The position numbers and the translations under genes were made by a program. The notes under the pieces are model-generated. The model ran no database searches. It saw nothing but the letters and a program-made list of their open reading frames with translations, and had not been told where the DNA came from. From Triops longicaudatus (taxonomy: Eukaryota; Arthropoda; Branchiopoda; Notostraca; Triopsidae): a DNA stretch of 64,000 nt. This document shows positions 36,401 through 51,400 of this stretch, piece after piece. The stretch's first letter is position 1. Every line of letters starts with the position of its first letter. The stretch lies in NCBI GenBank assembly GCA_022885665.1, contig JAGQDJ010000046.1, forward strand, positions 62,001 through 126,000, written 5' to 3'.

Positions 36401-39400
36401 TTGAAATTACCTAGCAGTGTCAACGAAGAAAATCAATAAGAAAATATATTTAGCTATTCAAGATCCAGATCACCCTAGTTTTATCCAATTGGATAAAAAG
36501 TGGAGGTTCTGCGTCTAAACAGGTCTCAAGCATTGTAAACAGTAGTACTCCGATTTTCTGAAGGGGTCAATACCGACGGTAGTTGACGAATCGGATTATT
36601 GACGATATCAGATGCACGTTATTTAAAATATTATAAAAAACTTAAAGTATCAAATAATCATAGAAAACTAGTTGCATTTCTACCCTTTGAGTTACTCTTA
36701 ACTAAAGCTATTATGAAATAGTTTATGGCGCCTATGAATAAATGCTTCAAGTTAACGTCAAAATATTTTACAAAGGTGGGCTATAAATAATAACTAAATA
36801 AAGTTAAACAGACATAATTGGGAGTTTTAATAACCGGGATTGAAAAAACGGCGTCCTACAGTGCGCTGTGATTCTGTTTCACCGTTACAACAGCAGAAGT
36901 TCGATTGTCACAAATATGCACACACTTATTCATTAATTTTTTAAAAAGAAACAATTACGAAATTTTCTTTCTCTTAAACCTTACTGCAAATCACGATTCA
37001 CGGTATGACTGAGAAAGCCTTGCGGCGTGCAAAACCCACAACATTACCAATGAAAGAATGTCAAACCACACTTTTTCAGTCAAGGACCCTTTGGCACGGT
37101 TGTTAAATGAGGGCGAAAGATGACTAAGATTTTTTTCTGTCCCAGCGTTTAGCTATAGCCTGAGAGGATATGCAACAATAGCGGCGCGTTGGCACACCTC
37201 GCTTTTGCTCGCCGTTTCATATTTCCTCTCATACACTCGACAGCTATCACACATGCCTTGTCAGCGACTACAAAGCGATCCTCCCAGGTGTGGAAAGACA
37301 AGAGCTTTTCGCAATACCTTTTTGTCATTACTATTCAATTTTCGAAGCTTCCTTTCCGGTCCCAGTTTCGTTAAACAAGCAAACTGCTCTTTATTTGCAC
37401 AACCTAGGTTATGGCAACCAAATGTAATGTTTATATTGCACAGCCATACACTGCGTCGAAAAAATCCAACAAAACCCTGACTGCAAGCCAACCGTGGATT
37501 TCCCATTCAAGGACTGGTTTTCAGGGCTTGACTTTGCCTGCAGTAGCTTTAGGTTACCACTGCAAAAGCATCCCGCATATGTTCGCGTGTTTTCAGTTGC
37601 TTGAAAGCTTTTCCTTCGTCATGTGCAAGCTTCTAAAGCTCGCATAAACCACACCAAAGCGACTGGCATTGTTTAACATGTGTTATTCCCAGAAAAGTGC
37701 GTGATAGTAAAAGTTCACGCTGACAAACGCGACTTGGCTGCATCAGCCCAAACAAAAACTTAATGGGACTTTCCCTTCAAAAGTCCACGCTCTTGCTCTG
37801 GACTAGTGTTAATTCTTTTGACTATGAACTGAGATGGTAAAAGTGTAAAAGGGCGAGGACATAGATCACAATGCATTGGCTCCTTTCGAGTTGAAGGGGG
37901 GATGTAGAAACACGAGTGGTAAGAGCGGGACGAAAGGAGAAGATGAGAGAACCAAGAGAGCGAGTTGGGACAAATTTGGCTTTTCAGGGCAGAGAGAGGA
38001 TTTGAAGAACCAAAAGAGCTCCAACAGACGCGTAACGGCGCTTAAGACGCTCGTGCAAGCTGCCAGCATCCAAACACTGTTTCCAAATTTCGTCTTCAGT
38101 TCCCCAAACTACCAGGGCGTGGTTGGTTGATTCTTACGGTTCAAGTGTCGTCCCTTAAGTGCATTTGGTATAACAACCCTGCCGTTCACAAGGATTAGCG
38201 CTCAAATTATCCATTTGCGCCTGTTTACCTGACTCGATGTGAACTGAAGGTGACACCCGAAGTGCAACACTTTGTTATTACACCATGTCAGAAACTGCCG
38301 GCTTTATGTTCGAATCCGACAGTTCTATGTCGGTTGCGGATTCTCGGGCCTCTTTAACACCTTCGTTGCGCAGCACTGCAAATGTGCCGCCTACTACCAC
38401 ACTTTCTACCATTGCCGTGCAAAGTGGTACCACGCGTGTAGTTATTGCATTATTGCAGGTACAAACTTCAGTTTATTGAACTGAATCCTTAGTAGAACAA
38501 CTCAGGTTAACGAGACTAAAGAATTGGAAAATATTGCACGATTTTAGACTTCTTATATCCCGAACCGTAAACTATGATATTTTGTATAGAAGTTGACGTT
38601 CGACTTTTAAAACTTATGCTGTTCGTTTACTTTCTCGTTCATTCACTTTTATTTTGAGGACAAGTCAGGAGCACTTTTAATTCTGTTAGGCCAAAACATC
38701 CCTGCTTGTCGACGACATCGATGCCCAACTTTTCTTCAGTATGAGTAAAAATTTGGCAACCGATCATGGGTTGTTCGTATACGCCAAGTGCAAATGGAAG
38801 ATGAGACAGAAATAGCAATGAGCTGCACTACAGTGCACCATGCGCGCTCCCCATCTATTCCATCATTAGCTCTCGCCCCTTCTGCCTTTTTCTATACCAT
38901 AAATACGATCACCAGGATCGTTGTAAACACCGTGGCATTTTTCGAGCTTGTAAAGCTAGACTTGAACTGATTAAAGAAGGGTCGTATAAATCCCCTACAA
39001 GAAGCATTCCGGCATGTCGGTTTCTAAATGCTGTCACAGTTTGCGCTTCTCAAACGGTAACCGGAGGCTCAAAGTGCAATGACACGTGACAAATGACAGA
39101 AGTAAACCAAGCTAAATGGCAGTCAATTAGAGCAAAAGGAAAGTGAAAACGACAGTTTTGTAGACCACTTCTGCAATACATCTTGTAAGGAGGAAGACCA
39201 GCTTATTTTTGGTGACTTAAGTTGACCGTTTGAAACGAGATATCAACCCTGAAACATAGAAATGCTTAGCGATACCCAAATGACCTTTGACCTTCCAATC
39301 AACCTCGTTCATAAGAACACGCGTTTCTTCCCCATGCCGTGGAAGTGGAAAATGGGCATTTTTCTACTTGCACGGCTGCAGCTTCTGCGCAGGAAAACGG

Positions 39401-42400
39401 TTGACAAAGCTTAAGAATAGGTGCATTCTTCGAAAAACGGAACCCTGTTTCATATAATTCTTGACTCGCTGCATGGCGAAACTGCAATTCCTATCTTATA
39501 CCGCTATTAATAGCTGTCTCTATTTACAATTTGAAGTGTGCATTCTACTTCCGTGTCAGGTTATAAGGGACGTCGTTATCTGTTTGTAATAGAAACGCGA
39601 TTTTTATTGTCTAAATTTTTGAAGATAACATTTAACTTTGTAAAATGCTACATAATTGAATGGCCCGATGTACGGCATATACACGGATAATGTTTGACTC
39701 AATTTGGCAAATACTTTTGTGTATGTTTCTAAACTTTACTGACAGTAATTTGTACATCATTATTCGAGACACATGATCAAGATAGCTTTATAAAATGTTT
39801 CGCAATTTTTTTAATAACTCTGAATTTTGAATTTTAAAGACGTAATTATTTTTTTCCCGCGGATGTGTTTGTTGAAAAAAGGCAAAAGTCTACTTAATCA
39901 GTCAAGCTACTGTCGGTGTAATCAAAGTAAAACCTTTCACAAAATTTGAGCGCTTGGAACCGTCCTGCCGCAACTTTAACATTACCCAAGACTGTACGTT
40001 TTGTTTTCTACAGAATGAAGAATGAAGAGGTAAATCAAATTTCGAGTATGGCTGACCATAATTTCTTAATTAAGCTCTGAAATATGGAAGTTATTTCGGC
40101 TGCATCCTCTAGAATCTGACTTTAAAAAATAACTGTTAAAAAAGAGAATTTACGTAATGACGTTATTGAAGTTGCTCGAAACGTTCTCCAAGTAATTTTA
40201 CGCGTAATTTTCAGTGTGACAGAGGTATAAACCATGTATCACAAGAGCCAAACGCCAACCAGAACTTTTCCATTCCGTTTTCTTTAATGAGTCTCTAATT
40301 ATCTTAATTTATAATAATTCCAATTATTTTTCTGGTTTTTTTTTCTTTTTTTTTTTTTTAAAAAAAAAGACATAAGCCAGTAACTTAGTGGAAAACTGAT
40401 CAATTTACAAAATGCATCCATAAAAAATCAGTGTGGAAAGACAATCTTATCTCTGGCTATTGAAAAGATGCCCACTAACACGTAAAGGCAGCAGATGAAA
40501 AACAGAAAAAAATACAGTCAAATACCGATTTTGCCAACAACTTTTATGGAAACTTCCGAACGTGATAACCAACTGAGAAAAAAAAAAAAGCTTCGTTAAT
40601 GATAGGATTTTACGCTCATTTGGAATTATACACTCATAGATTGTATGGAACTTTCCACAACAGTCTCACGAAAAATTTCGTCAAGTTGAAAAACGAAAGT
40701 TACTCTGATTATTATGTCGCACTAAAATTTTCTCAAATTAACCCGAATGCACCAAAACACGGGCATCTGATTTCTTCAACTATCCGACTTGTCAAGTACC
40801 CTTCAGTCCCGCACGGGTGACAAAATCAGTACCGGCTTATATTTTCTTCATGTAATTATCAAATATTGTGCCAGAAAACACAATATTGTAACTGCGAGCA
40901 AAGGAGAATTTAAATTCCAACCCAAACGTAAGAGACTAATAAAATTCGTTTCCATTGTATCTGTCTTTACCCTGTTTCGTGAAATCGATGTTGTGTCTTT
41001 AAATAAGCCTTGCTGTACGGATATTAGGCACTCATACCATGGAGTGTAAAACAGTTTCATGTTCAATGGTTTTCCTTTATAACATTTGTTTCCTGACATT
41101 TGCAAGAGGCAATTTACTGCAGAATTTTTCTATACCCAGACACGGTAGAACCGGTACTTCAAAGAAAGATTTTACTAGCGATTCTCTAACATAATTGGCG
41201 CGTTTATATTACAACTCAATTTTTACGAGACGACAGGCACATTTATATCCCTTTAATTAAAAAAAAAAATTTAAAAAGACTTAAATGCATGTTTTATTCA
41301 ACTAGACTAAGGAATGGCTGCGTCTTACCATCTTGGAGATGAGTCCTGGTCTGACTCACTTGGGCGAGACTTGGGAGGAAGCCTACGACATGCAGACAAA
41401 CCATCATGACGTTCTACACAAACTACAAGTAGGTTCTACGTAAATCTTGATAAGCACGCGACTACCAAAACTTCATTTTTCCTCTGTGCAACAGAACAAG
41501 CAAAGTCCAGTGGAGGAATTACTTAAACAGGCAGATCAACTCATTGCAAACCAGAAGCCAAAAGCTGAAGTCTACGCGGCGATGGCTGAATCCCTCGGAC
41601 AAGCTTGGAAAGATCTGAATTGGCAACTGGAACAGCGCAAGTATATTTTGGATGCCAACGTAGCATTTCACAGGTAATTAAACTTTCAAGTACATTTTTG
41701 TGGAAACTTTTTCTAGAAGTTTCAATTTCTTTCTAGTCGTGCTAGAGAATGCTTAGACAAATTAGTGGCCCTAGAACACGAAAATCGAAGTGAGCACATG
41801 CCCACCGAAGTAGAAGACGTCAAACGTATGCTGACGCAACAAGCTGAGACTCGCCGATCCGCGCTGGAAGCTCACCGCTGGGCTCTACAGGAAGGGGAAG
41901 CCTTGTTGGACAGACTGCGAACTTGGCAAGATCAAGGATCCATGGACTCACGACCGGGCCATATCCTTTTCGACGTAAAACAAGGTAGAGTATATAAAAG
42001 CAAGTGAGCAACGTACCGAAATATAATCACAACTGTCAACCTTTTTAGCTATTAACCAAGTAGAGCGTTGGCTCGAAAGCCTACACGACCGAAGACGAAT
42101 CTCGAATGTGTTATTTGTCAGCCGGAAAAAAATGTTAGACCAGTGCTTGGCTGTGTCGACCTTACGTAAAGATTTGCAAGATGTTTTGCAGCAGTTGCAA
42201 AACAAGCACGAGCAGCTATTGAGCGACAGCAACCTAGGAGATTCTTCTGCTAGTGCTGAGTTACACCTTTTCGAACACAATAAACTGCCCACGGAATGCA
42301 AAGTATGTCACAATCTCTTACGTAACTCCAAGCCAAAGGTCACTTTCCGAATGAACGTATAGGAACTGAAGGATCGGGCGTTGAAACTGGTGCGTATAGC

Positions 42401-45400
42401 AGAACAACTGGCAGAGAGCCAGAGCTACAATGGTGAAGAAGCTCGCGCTGAGGCGTACGCGTTGTTAGAAAAGATCTCCGAGTACTTGGAAGCCGTTGAC
42501 TTACGCTCCTCGCTCTTGTCTATGGCGGTTACATTCTTCCGTATTGCCCAGGCGGTAATTATTCTTTTAATAGGCAATCGACCGTGCGAAGAATAGCCGC
42601 TACCATCATTGTATTTCTTTTGTTATTTTCAGAACCATTAGTTGTAACGTTTGTACATATCACGTCATGTCATTCGATCATGTGTGCCCATACGACAGAC
42701 TTCCATTTAATCTAGTCATTCATATGCACTAAATCAAATTCTCAATTTCATTTTAAGTGTGAGAGCCAGAAATGATATTACAAGGTGCGAGGGAAACATT
42801 CTAAGCTTTGGCACTAGTAATGTGATAATGACATTTTGGGAGAGGCGGGATCAATTTAAAGTCTTTGGGGCTTACAGCATTTTAGTTCTACAGTTGTGTA
42901 AAATGTCTATCCTTTTCTAATAATAAGAAAATAAATATAAAAATAAACCCATCGTAAAAAATAAAAAGTAAACAAACCCGTCCCCCTGCAGAAAGGTTGA
43001 GCAACTGAAGCCTGTGTCTCACCTCACTTTGTTCTTTTTTTTTTATCTAAGACACTTAACACTTCCACTCGATGAGCTAGTGAAAAACTTACACATGTTT
43101 TTTTTTTTTTTTTTTTTAAATAGCTTTGCTACTAAACGTAAACTAGGCAAATTGGCTTGATTGTTAAATCGTCAGCAGGGAAAGGTGAAAGGTACAGGTG
43201 TAGGGTTGTAGCTTTCTTTGGGGCGCAATGTCTTTCAAGCATTTCGTGAAATCTTGCGATTTTCTGGTCTCAGAAGCTATTGCCAAAGATCCGTATTAAT
43301 TTAGATGAAATTATTCAACATTATAAGATACACAAGGGGACTTAAAAGATTTTTAAAAAAAATAAAAAAGCGCGAGTATTCAGTTATGAATTATTCAATA
43401 AAAAAGAGTAAAATTACATTGAATTAGATCGGCTTCAAACAAGACGGTCAAATTTCAATTCAATTGTGCGGGTTATTACAAAAACCGGTACTGAACTAAG
43501 TAGTGACCACTGTGTAAGTGAAAACGTAGTTGATTATGTGGGTTGAGGTGTAATCCTAGTATGTTAATTTCTAGTAATAGCCTAACAATGCCTATGCTTA
43601 TTAAGAATTCTACAGCGATTATGCTTTAATCAGCGTTTAAGTACTGCCTAAGCTTCTGATGAATTGTCTAGGCGTCAACTAAGCTAGACCAACTTGAAGT
43701 TCAATTAACTGCCCACGAACTACCCAACGGAAGCCCTCAATTGGCTCAATTGCACGCTCAAGTGTCCCGTGCATTAGAAGATGCTTCCGCGCCGGCTTTA
43801 CATCATGGACACACATTACTGGACAAAGCAGGACGCGGGCAACCCGGCACGGAAGTAACTACTACAGTTTAATTGCAAATTTTTTCGCGAATAGCACCCT
43901 GCGGTTTCTTCAATAGGGAGTTCAGTCTATGGTAAAAGAAATAGAAAACCGTGGCATTCATTTGGGAAGTCTTTGTACCGCCCACAAAGAAGAAAGCTTA
44001 CGCATCATGCAAGCCATCCACTCGTTTATAGAACAATACGACTCGGTAATGATATATCAGCGAAAAATAAGCTTACTAAGGAAAGAAAGATTCTGACAGT
44101 TTTTATTAACTAGCTGTACTCATGGCTCATCAATATCGCTGAAGCCTTCATGAAATCGCAGTTGGATATGGGAACCACTTCACACACAGCAAGGGAAGTT
44201 TTGGACCTCCATACGCAAATGATGAACGACATGGTCATCAAAGGCAGTTTGATGCAAGGCTTGCTGCAAAGTTTACCGTCTTTGCAAGAAGTGGCCGAGG
44301 AGTCGCAAGCTCTTGATTTGCAAATGAAGGCTGACCAGCTTCAGAATATTTGGGATAAACTTCATTTTCACTTAGAATCGCGCATTCTCCTTTTACAAGC
44401 ATACGTTCGGTTCCACTCTTTAGCTTTGCAAGTTTCTGAAAGTCAGGATGAGTTGGAGAACGAGTTAGGAAAAGACGAAAAGACCGAAATTAAAGACGAC
44501 GCGTGGTTACGCTCTGTTCAAGAGTCTTGGCTTAATGTCCAGCAAAAATATATGCAGCTGAGCCATACGGGCAGAAACTTCATTGCGGACGCCTCCCAGG
44601 TATTTTATTCTTTAACGCAGTGCATTAACTGATTACATGGATGTTCCCTAGGCCAATGAGCGTTATTTGGATCTAGAGAAAGCCTGCTTGTGTGTAGAAA
44701 GTATTTTGGATCATTTGGGCAACAGAGAGCTTCACATCGGTCAGCAGAAAGAAACGGTTGTTTCTTACATAAGTACGACCAAAGAAACCACAGAAATCTG
44801 GACTAGTTTCATCACCGAGCTCCATATCGTAAGTGACGTGGTCGGCTTTCGAACGTATTAAAGAATCTTGGGTTTAACTACAATTGTAATATGAAACAGG
44901 TGATGGACAGCAAAACCAATGTTGATTTGCACATGTACCCAATACTTCCGACGGAGAACACTGCACCATCCACCGTCATTAGTCTCGTAGAACAAAAAAA
45001 TCAAGAAGTGCAAACGAAAGCTGCTTCCCTCATAACTAATGCGACTGAGAAGTTACAGCAGTTACAGCAATTCAAACTGCCAGGCAACGAGGAAGCTAAA
45101 GCCCAAGCTGCAGGGGATTTGATGCGTTTCCAGCAACAAATCGAACTAAAGACAGCAGAATACCGCCGAGTCGTCCAAAGCATAATTGCATTTTATAGGA
45201 ATTTACAAGAAGTACCATTTTATATCGTTCTAGTGCAGTTGATTCACTCAGTATTGACTTTTTATAGTTCGATAGAGTCGTTGAATCGCTGAAGCATCAG
45301 CAACTACCGAACAACGTACCAGGCATTGACCACGCCTTGCAAGAACACTCCTCAGCCAAAGAGACTATTTCCGAATTGCTGCACTTCGCAGGCAATGAAG

Positions 45401-48400
45401 CGGAGCAATTGCTCAGTCAGTTACGAAGTCTGGTAAAATTTCCAAGAAAAAAGTTAGATAGAGTTTTTAAAGATAATGTTCACACAGGAATCCACGTCCC
45501 TAACGCAGTCAGATATTCAAGTGGTCTCGGGTGAACTACCTAAACGTCAAGTTCAGTGGAGTTTGTACTGGGAAGAGCGCTACAGCCAGCTAATCCAACA
45601 TCGTCAACGTTGCCAGTTCAATGACGATTTGCATTTAATCAACGTTCAGCTGGATGAACTCATGCGTCAATTATCTACCATGACTGGCGCATTTGGAGTA
45701 TCTCTGACCTCTGCGCAAACAACATCCCAAGCATTTACGCAATTCGAAAGAACAGTCAAGGTAACTAAACTCACTTGACATTTTCTTTTTGATTTTGCTC
45801 TCATTTTTTTAAGATACTCGAAACGCGTATTCACACGTTTGTTAGCACCGCTCAAAAAATGCTAAAAGACGAAGAAGCTGACCGAACTTATATAGAAAAA
45901 GAACTAGCTCAAATTAACACCAAGTGGAGTAGTTTTGACAGGCAAGTCGGTGAAAGCCGAAAGATGATCGATCTCAGCTTGGAATACTTCACACTAGTAG
46001 AACAAGTACGTTCACGATACACTATTTGCAACAAAGAGTCGACGTAAAATATGTGCTATAGGTAGAAGAATGGTTCAAAGAAGGTAGTAAATTACTAGTG
46101 ACGATTGCACGGAAATCTACCACTTGTAAAACCCCTGCGGATGCGAATGAGCTGCTAGAGGAGGTTGATACATTTCTCAAGCCCGGTGAAGCTTTGCAGG
46201 ACGAAAGAATACGTAAAATTTCTACCCTGGCCATTCAACTGTATGGAAACGACAGTTCCCGTCAAATGGGCCAAGTGCTTCAGGAGAATAAGGAGATGAT
46301 GGATTCTTTCTCAGTCATAAACTCTGAGCTGTCCTTCTTGGCCGAAAACTTGCAAGCTGCGGAAGAAGAACGCGTTCAGCAAGCTCAGGTAAACGGATGA
46401 TTGGCAATATCGCGAAGAATGCAAAAGAAAAAAGAAAATAAATTTGTGTTCAAATCTAGAAGGCGTCATTGAGCCTTTACGCTGATTTACATTTAGCGAG
46501 GGAAAGAGGAGTCAACCTAATGAATCTAAAATTCTTTTAAAAGCTCGTATTTTTTCAACGTAAACTTCCGAATTCTCTGTCTAACCTTTTAGATAGCTAA
46601 TTGGTTTTATGTCTAATGAAAGTAAATCAGTCGCGATTGGATTTGTTAGACCTTGGCGATTTGGCACATCTTTCTGTGGTACGTCTAAAAAGTTAACAGT
46701 TCTCACGTCCTTCGTTACACAGACCCAAGTTGAAGTTCAAGAAAGCCTTAACACTGCTCGAGCCGAAGCCGCCGCCGCGAAGACCGCAGCACTTGCTGCA
46801 GAAGAGGCCAGAAAAGCAGCTGAAGCTGCTGCTCTCCTCTTCACGCAACATAGTGTAAGATCTCTTAAATTTCGTATAAATATCTATTTTCAGGAATTTG
46901 TGTGAATTGTCTTCATTATAGGAAAATGCTCCACCACGACCCCCACTGCCAGCTGCCGAATCACTAGCTCCACCTAGTCAGCGAATTCGACTGAATGAGA
47001 TTCCTGTCCAAAAGTCTGGACCAATCTTTACTACTCCATTACGGGATGTGGTAGTAGAAGAAGGACAGAGTTTTACGTTTGAATGCGAAGTTACGGGACA
47101 CCCCGTACCACACGTCACTTGGTTAAAAGATGGTCTTCCTATCCAGAACAACCCCGACTACCGAACGAGTTTCAAGGATGGTATCTGTCGCTTGAGCATC
47201 GACGAAACTTTCACTGAGGATTCGGCCAAATTCACCTGCCAAGCCAGCAACGAGGCTGGATTTGCTCATACCTCTGCCACGCTTAAAGTTCATGGTAAAA
47301 ACAGACCTGCCTAGTGAAGTTCTCCCCTAATTCACTTGTTTTCGTAGAGTGTCAAGCTGAAAATCTGGTAGGACCTGAGTTCATGACTTTCCTAGAGCCC
47401 GCCCACGTACAGGAAGGTCAACCCTTCGAGTGGCGATGCCAAGTGCAAGGTCAACCGCTGCCCATCGTCTCTTGGTACAAGGATGGAGTCTGCGTTGATT
47501 CTCATCCGGATTATGTCATTACGTTCAACAATGGTCAATGTGTACTTCGATTTGCTGAAGTTTTCATAGAAGACCAAGGAGAATACTGCTGCAGAGCAGT
47601 GAATGACGCTGGTGATGCAGAAACCTTGGCCAGTCTAACCGTTGAACGTACAGCACTGATTTCCGACATTATAATTACTTTCACAATAATGCACTTTTTA
47701 TTACTACAGCACTGGAGCCTACTGAAATACCGCAGTTCATCGTTCCGTTGAGCAACGTCATGGTTCGAGCAGGTCAGAAGGTTAAATTGGAGTGCCAATT
47801 TTCAGGAATTCCCGCTCCCACTCTTGTTTGGCTTTACAACGGTCGCATCTTAAAGGAAACTCGGGATTTAAAAGTACAGATAACCTTGTATTACGTCTAA
47901 AAAATTACATATTTGAGTTAGACCCACGTTGATGGCAACCAAGGTTTCCTAACTCTAACGGAAGCGTATCCTAAAGACGCTGGCGCTTATACGGTTATCG
48001 CTAAGAACATAGCGGGAGAAAGTTCTTGTACATGCCAGCTTTCAGTGAAAGTAAATTTCCAAATCTGGTCAAGCTGGTCTATCAATTAACCCTGTCATAA
48101 CATTAGGGCCGTTTGCCTACCGAAACGTCCGATTCCGAACTAGCTTCTGACGTTGAACCCATAAAACCTTCGATCCATGCACCGCTAAAAGACCAGACAG
48201 TCAGCGAAGGACAAAGCGTTCGCTTAGACTGCGTTATAGTTGGTCAACCAGAGCCAGAAGTATTGTTCGTCAATTCACTTAAGCATCTTCCCAAGAAAAT
48301 CTATGATTTAGGTAATATGGTTCCGGAACGACCGACCCGTCAAAGAATCGTCCGATTTTCAGCTGCTTTTCCAAGGCGATCGATGCTCTCTTGTTATCAA

Positions 48401-51400
48401 AGAAGCATTTGCTGAAGACTCTGGCCGGTACAAGGTCGTGGCTATTAACTCTGGAGGCGAGGCTTCTAGCCAGTGCCAACTCACTGTTTTAGGTAAGTTA
48501 AATATCAAATCATTATAACATTCCAGATTTGTTTAACATTTCATCATGGATCCTTGGTTATTTCTAGCATCTCCAGAACATCAACCAGAACCACCCATTA
48601 CGATTCAGATTGAAACTCAGGCTCCGAAGTTCACCCGATTGACGCAAGACGTGTCCGTTGCCGTAGGAGAGAAGATCAATTTTGAGGCCCAGGTCGTCGG
48701 AAAACCCAGTCCTGTGATCTCCTGGTACCGTGACGGCGGACTGCTTTCACATTCTACCAACTTTCAAGTAAGCATAGAAACATCGGAAGTTTTGAAACAT
48801 AGCTTTTTCAAATACCAATAAAACCAAACCAACGGGTAAAATATAAAAATTATAGCGTAAGCTTTGTGTATTGCTGTCGTTTGATTATTTTTTTGTGATG
48901 TTTTTCTCGCTAGTGACTCAAATATGTAAAGTCCCTGTTTCAATGCGAAAAAACTTAAGCATTCTCTGAACACCGTTAACAATTGCTGAAAAATCCACAA
49001 AGAGTGCAATGTCATTTTTACTGAAATTTAACCTTTAATTTAATTTAACCGTTAATTGAAATTTAACCTTTAACCGTCTAATTTTTCCATATCGATGGAC
49101 AGATAACGACGGACCTTAACGGCACAACACAGTTGACGATTCCTCAAGTCCAGCTCTACCACTCCGGTACATACACTGTCAAAGCTTCCAATGAGGCCGG
49201 AGAAGCCAAATGCTATGCTACGCTAATGGTCTTGCCTCAAGAACCTTCTGCGGACAGTCAAGTACCAAGAGTGCCCCCTCAGTTCCAGAAACTCTTTACC
49301 GACATGAGCGTTTTGAAAGGAACGCCAGTGACTTTGGAATGTATAGTTCAAGGCAACCCTTATCCAGAAGTAGGCACGAAGATCTACAACGTCAAAAAAT
49401 TTTGATTACGAAACACTTAGGTGAAATGGCTATTCAACATGAGCCCGGTGGTCTCTAACGAAGGAGTGACGGTTACTTCCGAGGGTTTCACCCATCAACT
49501 CAACATCCAACAAGCTGAGGAAGAGCACAAGGGGCGTTACACGTGTATTGCAGAGAGTGAAGCCGGAAGAGCTGTGTGTACTGCATCCCTCCAAGTTCAA
49601 CGTAAGCATGCGTGATTTGGTAGTTTAGAAATTATACAGGTTATAAACAACAATAGTTTACGATTTTATTGAGCTTTAAATTTGCTTCAGCCGTTTTTAT
49701 TTATTTTCTTTAACGTTTATTGGTTTATTCACAGAGCCAACATTACTTATTCCTTCTCTGGGCAACTACGCCGATAACTATTCGCAAACCACGTTCCAGT
49801 CAACGACTTTAGTTCGCAAAGCGACGGTGCAATCCAACACCGTTGTTAACAGTGTTACCAGCGAGTCGCACACGAGCCTCAGCCAGACAAGCGGTCAACC
49901 TGCGGATATAGTCCATGCGCAGAAAGTCCAGCAAATCGAAAATGGGGATGAAGGCGTCTCGGTCAAGCAACGTGCCAGTTTTTTTGCCTCCCAAAGCGGT
50001 CAGATAACAACCAGTGATACCAAATCCCAATCAGTGGTTAAACCGTTGAGTAAGGGACAACGAAAGGCCATAGCTCCTAAGTTTGTTACACCTCTCGTTG
50101 GAGTCATGGTCGAAGAGGATGCTCGGGTAGTGTTCCACGGTATAGTTGATAGTAAGTAAAAATGTGCTAAGAAACTACTCACTGATAGATTTTCATTATT
50201 AATTCGTGAACTATTTTCTTAACAAACCTTTCTCTATCAGGTTTTCCCGAGCCCGAGATTAAGTGGTACAAAAACGGGGTTGATTTGGTAACCATGGAGA
50301 ACATGGATATTAGTTTTGATCTTAATAAGGTGTCGCTTGTTCTTAAACAAGTGAAAGAAGCCGATGCTGGTCGCTATACCTGCACCGCTCGTAATAGTGC
50401 TGGTACGGCTAGCAGTACGGCCGACCTTGTTGTGAGACGTAAGTGGGAACAATGCTACGGTACACTTTAGTAAACACTTTACGTTGGCTACAGGTACTCA
50501 ATTTCCACCCGTATTTGGCCGTCGCTTGCAAGCGCAAGTTGTAACGCCTGGTTCCAGAGTAACTTTAGAAGTTGAAGTAACTGGTACCCCTCTTCCGGAA
50601 GTCGCCTGGACAAAGAACGAAAGTCCAATACAACTGGATGACCGCATGGCATTTAAAACAGAAGGATCAAGGCATAGCCTTGTTATCTCAAATGGTATTT
50701 AAAACGTATAAATTCGTCCTACGAATACTTCAAAGCGCTTTTCTCTTGCAGTCAACAAGTCAGATAGTGGAAGGTACGCGGTAAAAGCTTCGAATCGGGC
50801 CGGAGAGGCGCAAAGCATTGCTGACGTATTAGTTGCCCCAACTCAGCTTTTCATTGAGACAACTACAGGTGTTGCTGGAGAAACGGAGGGAAAAATAGTT
50901 TCGACAAGGACGGAAGAACGCACCGTAAAAACCACTTCTGAAATCCTAGCCGCACGACCATCCATCCCACCTACGACCTATTCTTCCGTGGTGGACGTTG
51001 CAGCTGCACCTAGCGCTCCAGCGGTAGCTTCTACCCAGAATGTCACAAGTACTACCATTACCAGACAGCGAAACGATACTAACTCGCTAGACAAAATCCC
51101 GACGGAAGAAAAGGTCGACGTAATGAAAGAAATCAATATGAAAACATCGACTGTCGTTCAAAAAACCCTCAAGCTAGACACAACCCTAACGACCGACGCT
51201 CATCAAACAGACCTCGTTCTTACTCCTGAACCACCCCCCGCAGTCTCCTACGCTCCTAAACTAGGTTCCCCACCTAAGTTACGCGAAGACGTGTTTGAGA
51301 AGGCACGTAAACTGGAAGAAGCATGCAAAACACCGACCGACGTCCCTGGCGGTGTCCGCTTACTTCCCCTTCCTACCCCACCTGTTCAAGAAAAGCCAAC

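Larger units (their letters stand above)
35187..41305. other. 6.1-kb intron of the giant gene, with an internal start exon
   Basis: AT-rich intron between the SEC14-spectrin block and the main rod. It contains the alternative first exon at 38285-38458, a 20-bp perfect palindrome (36479-36498) and a T/A homopolymer snapback (40336-40368). No other exon was supported. Confidence 0.7.
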
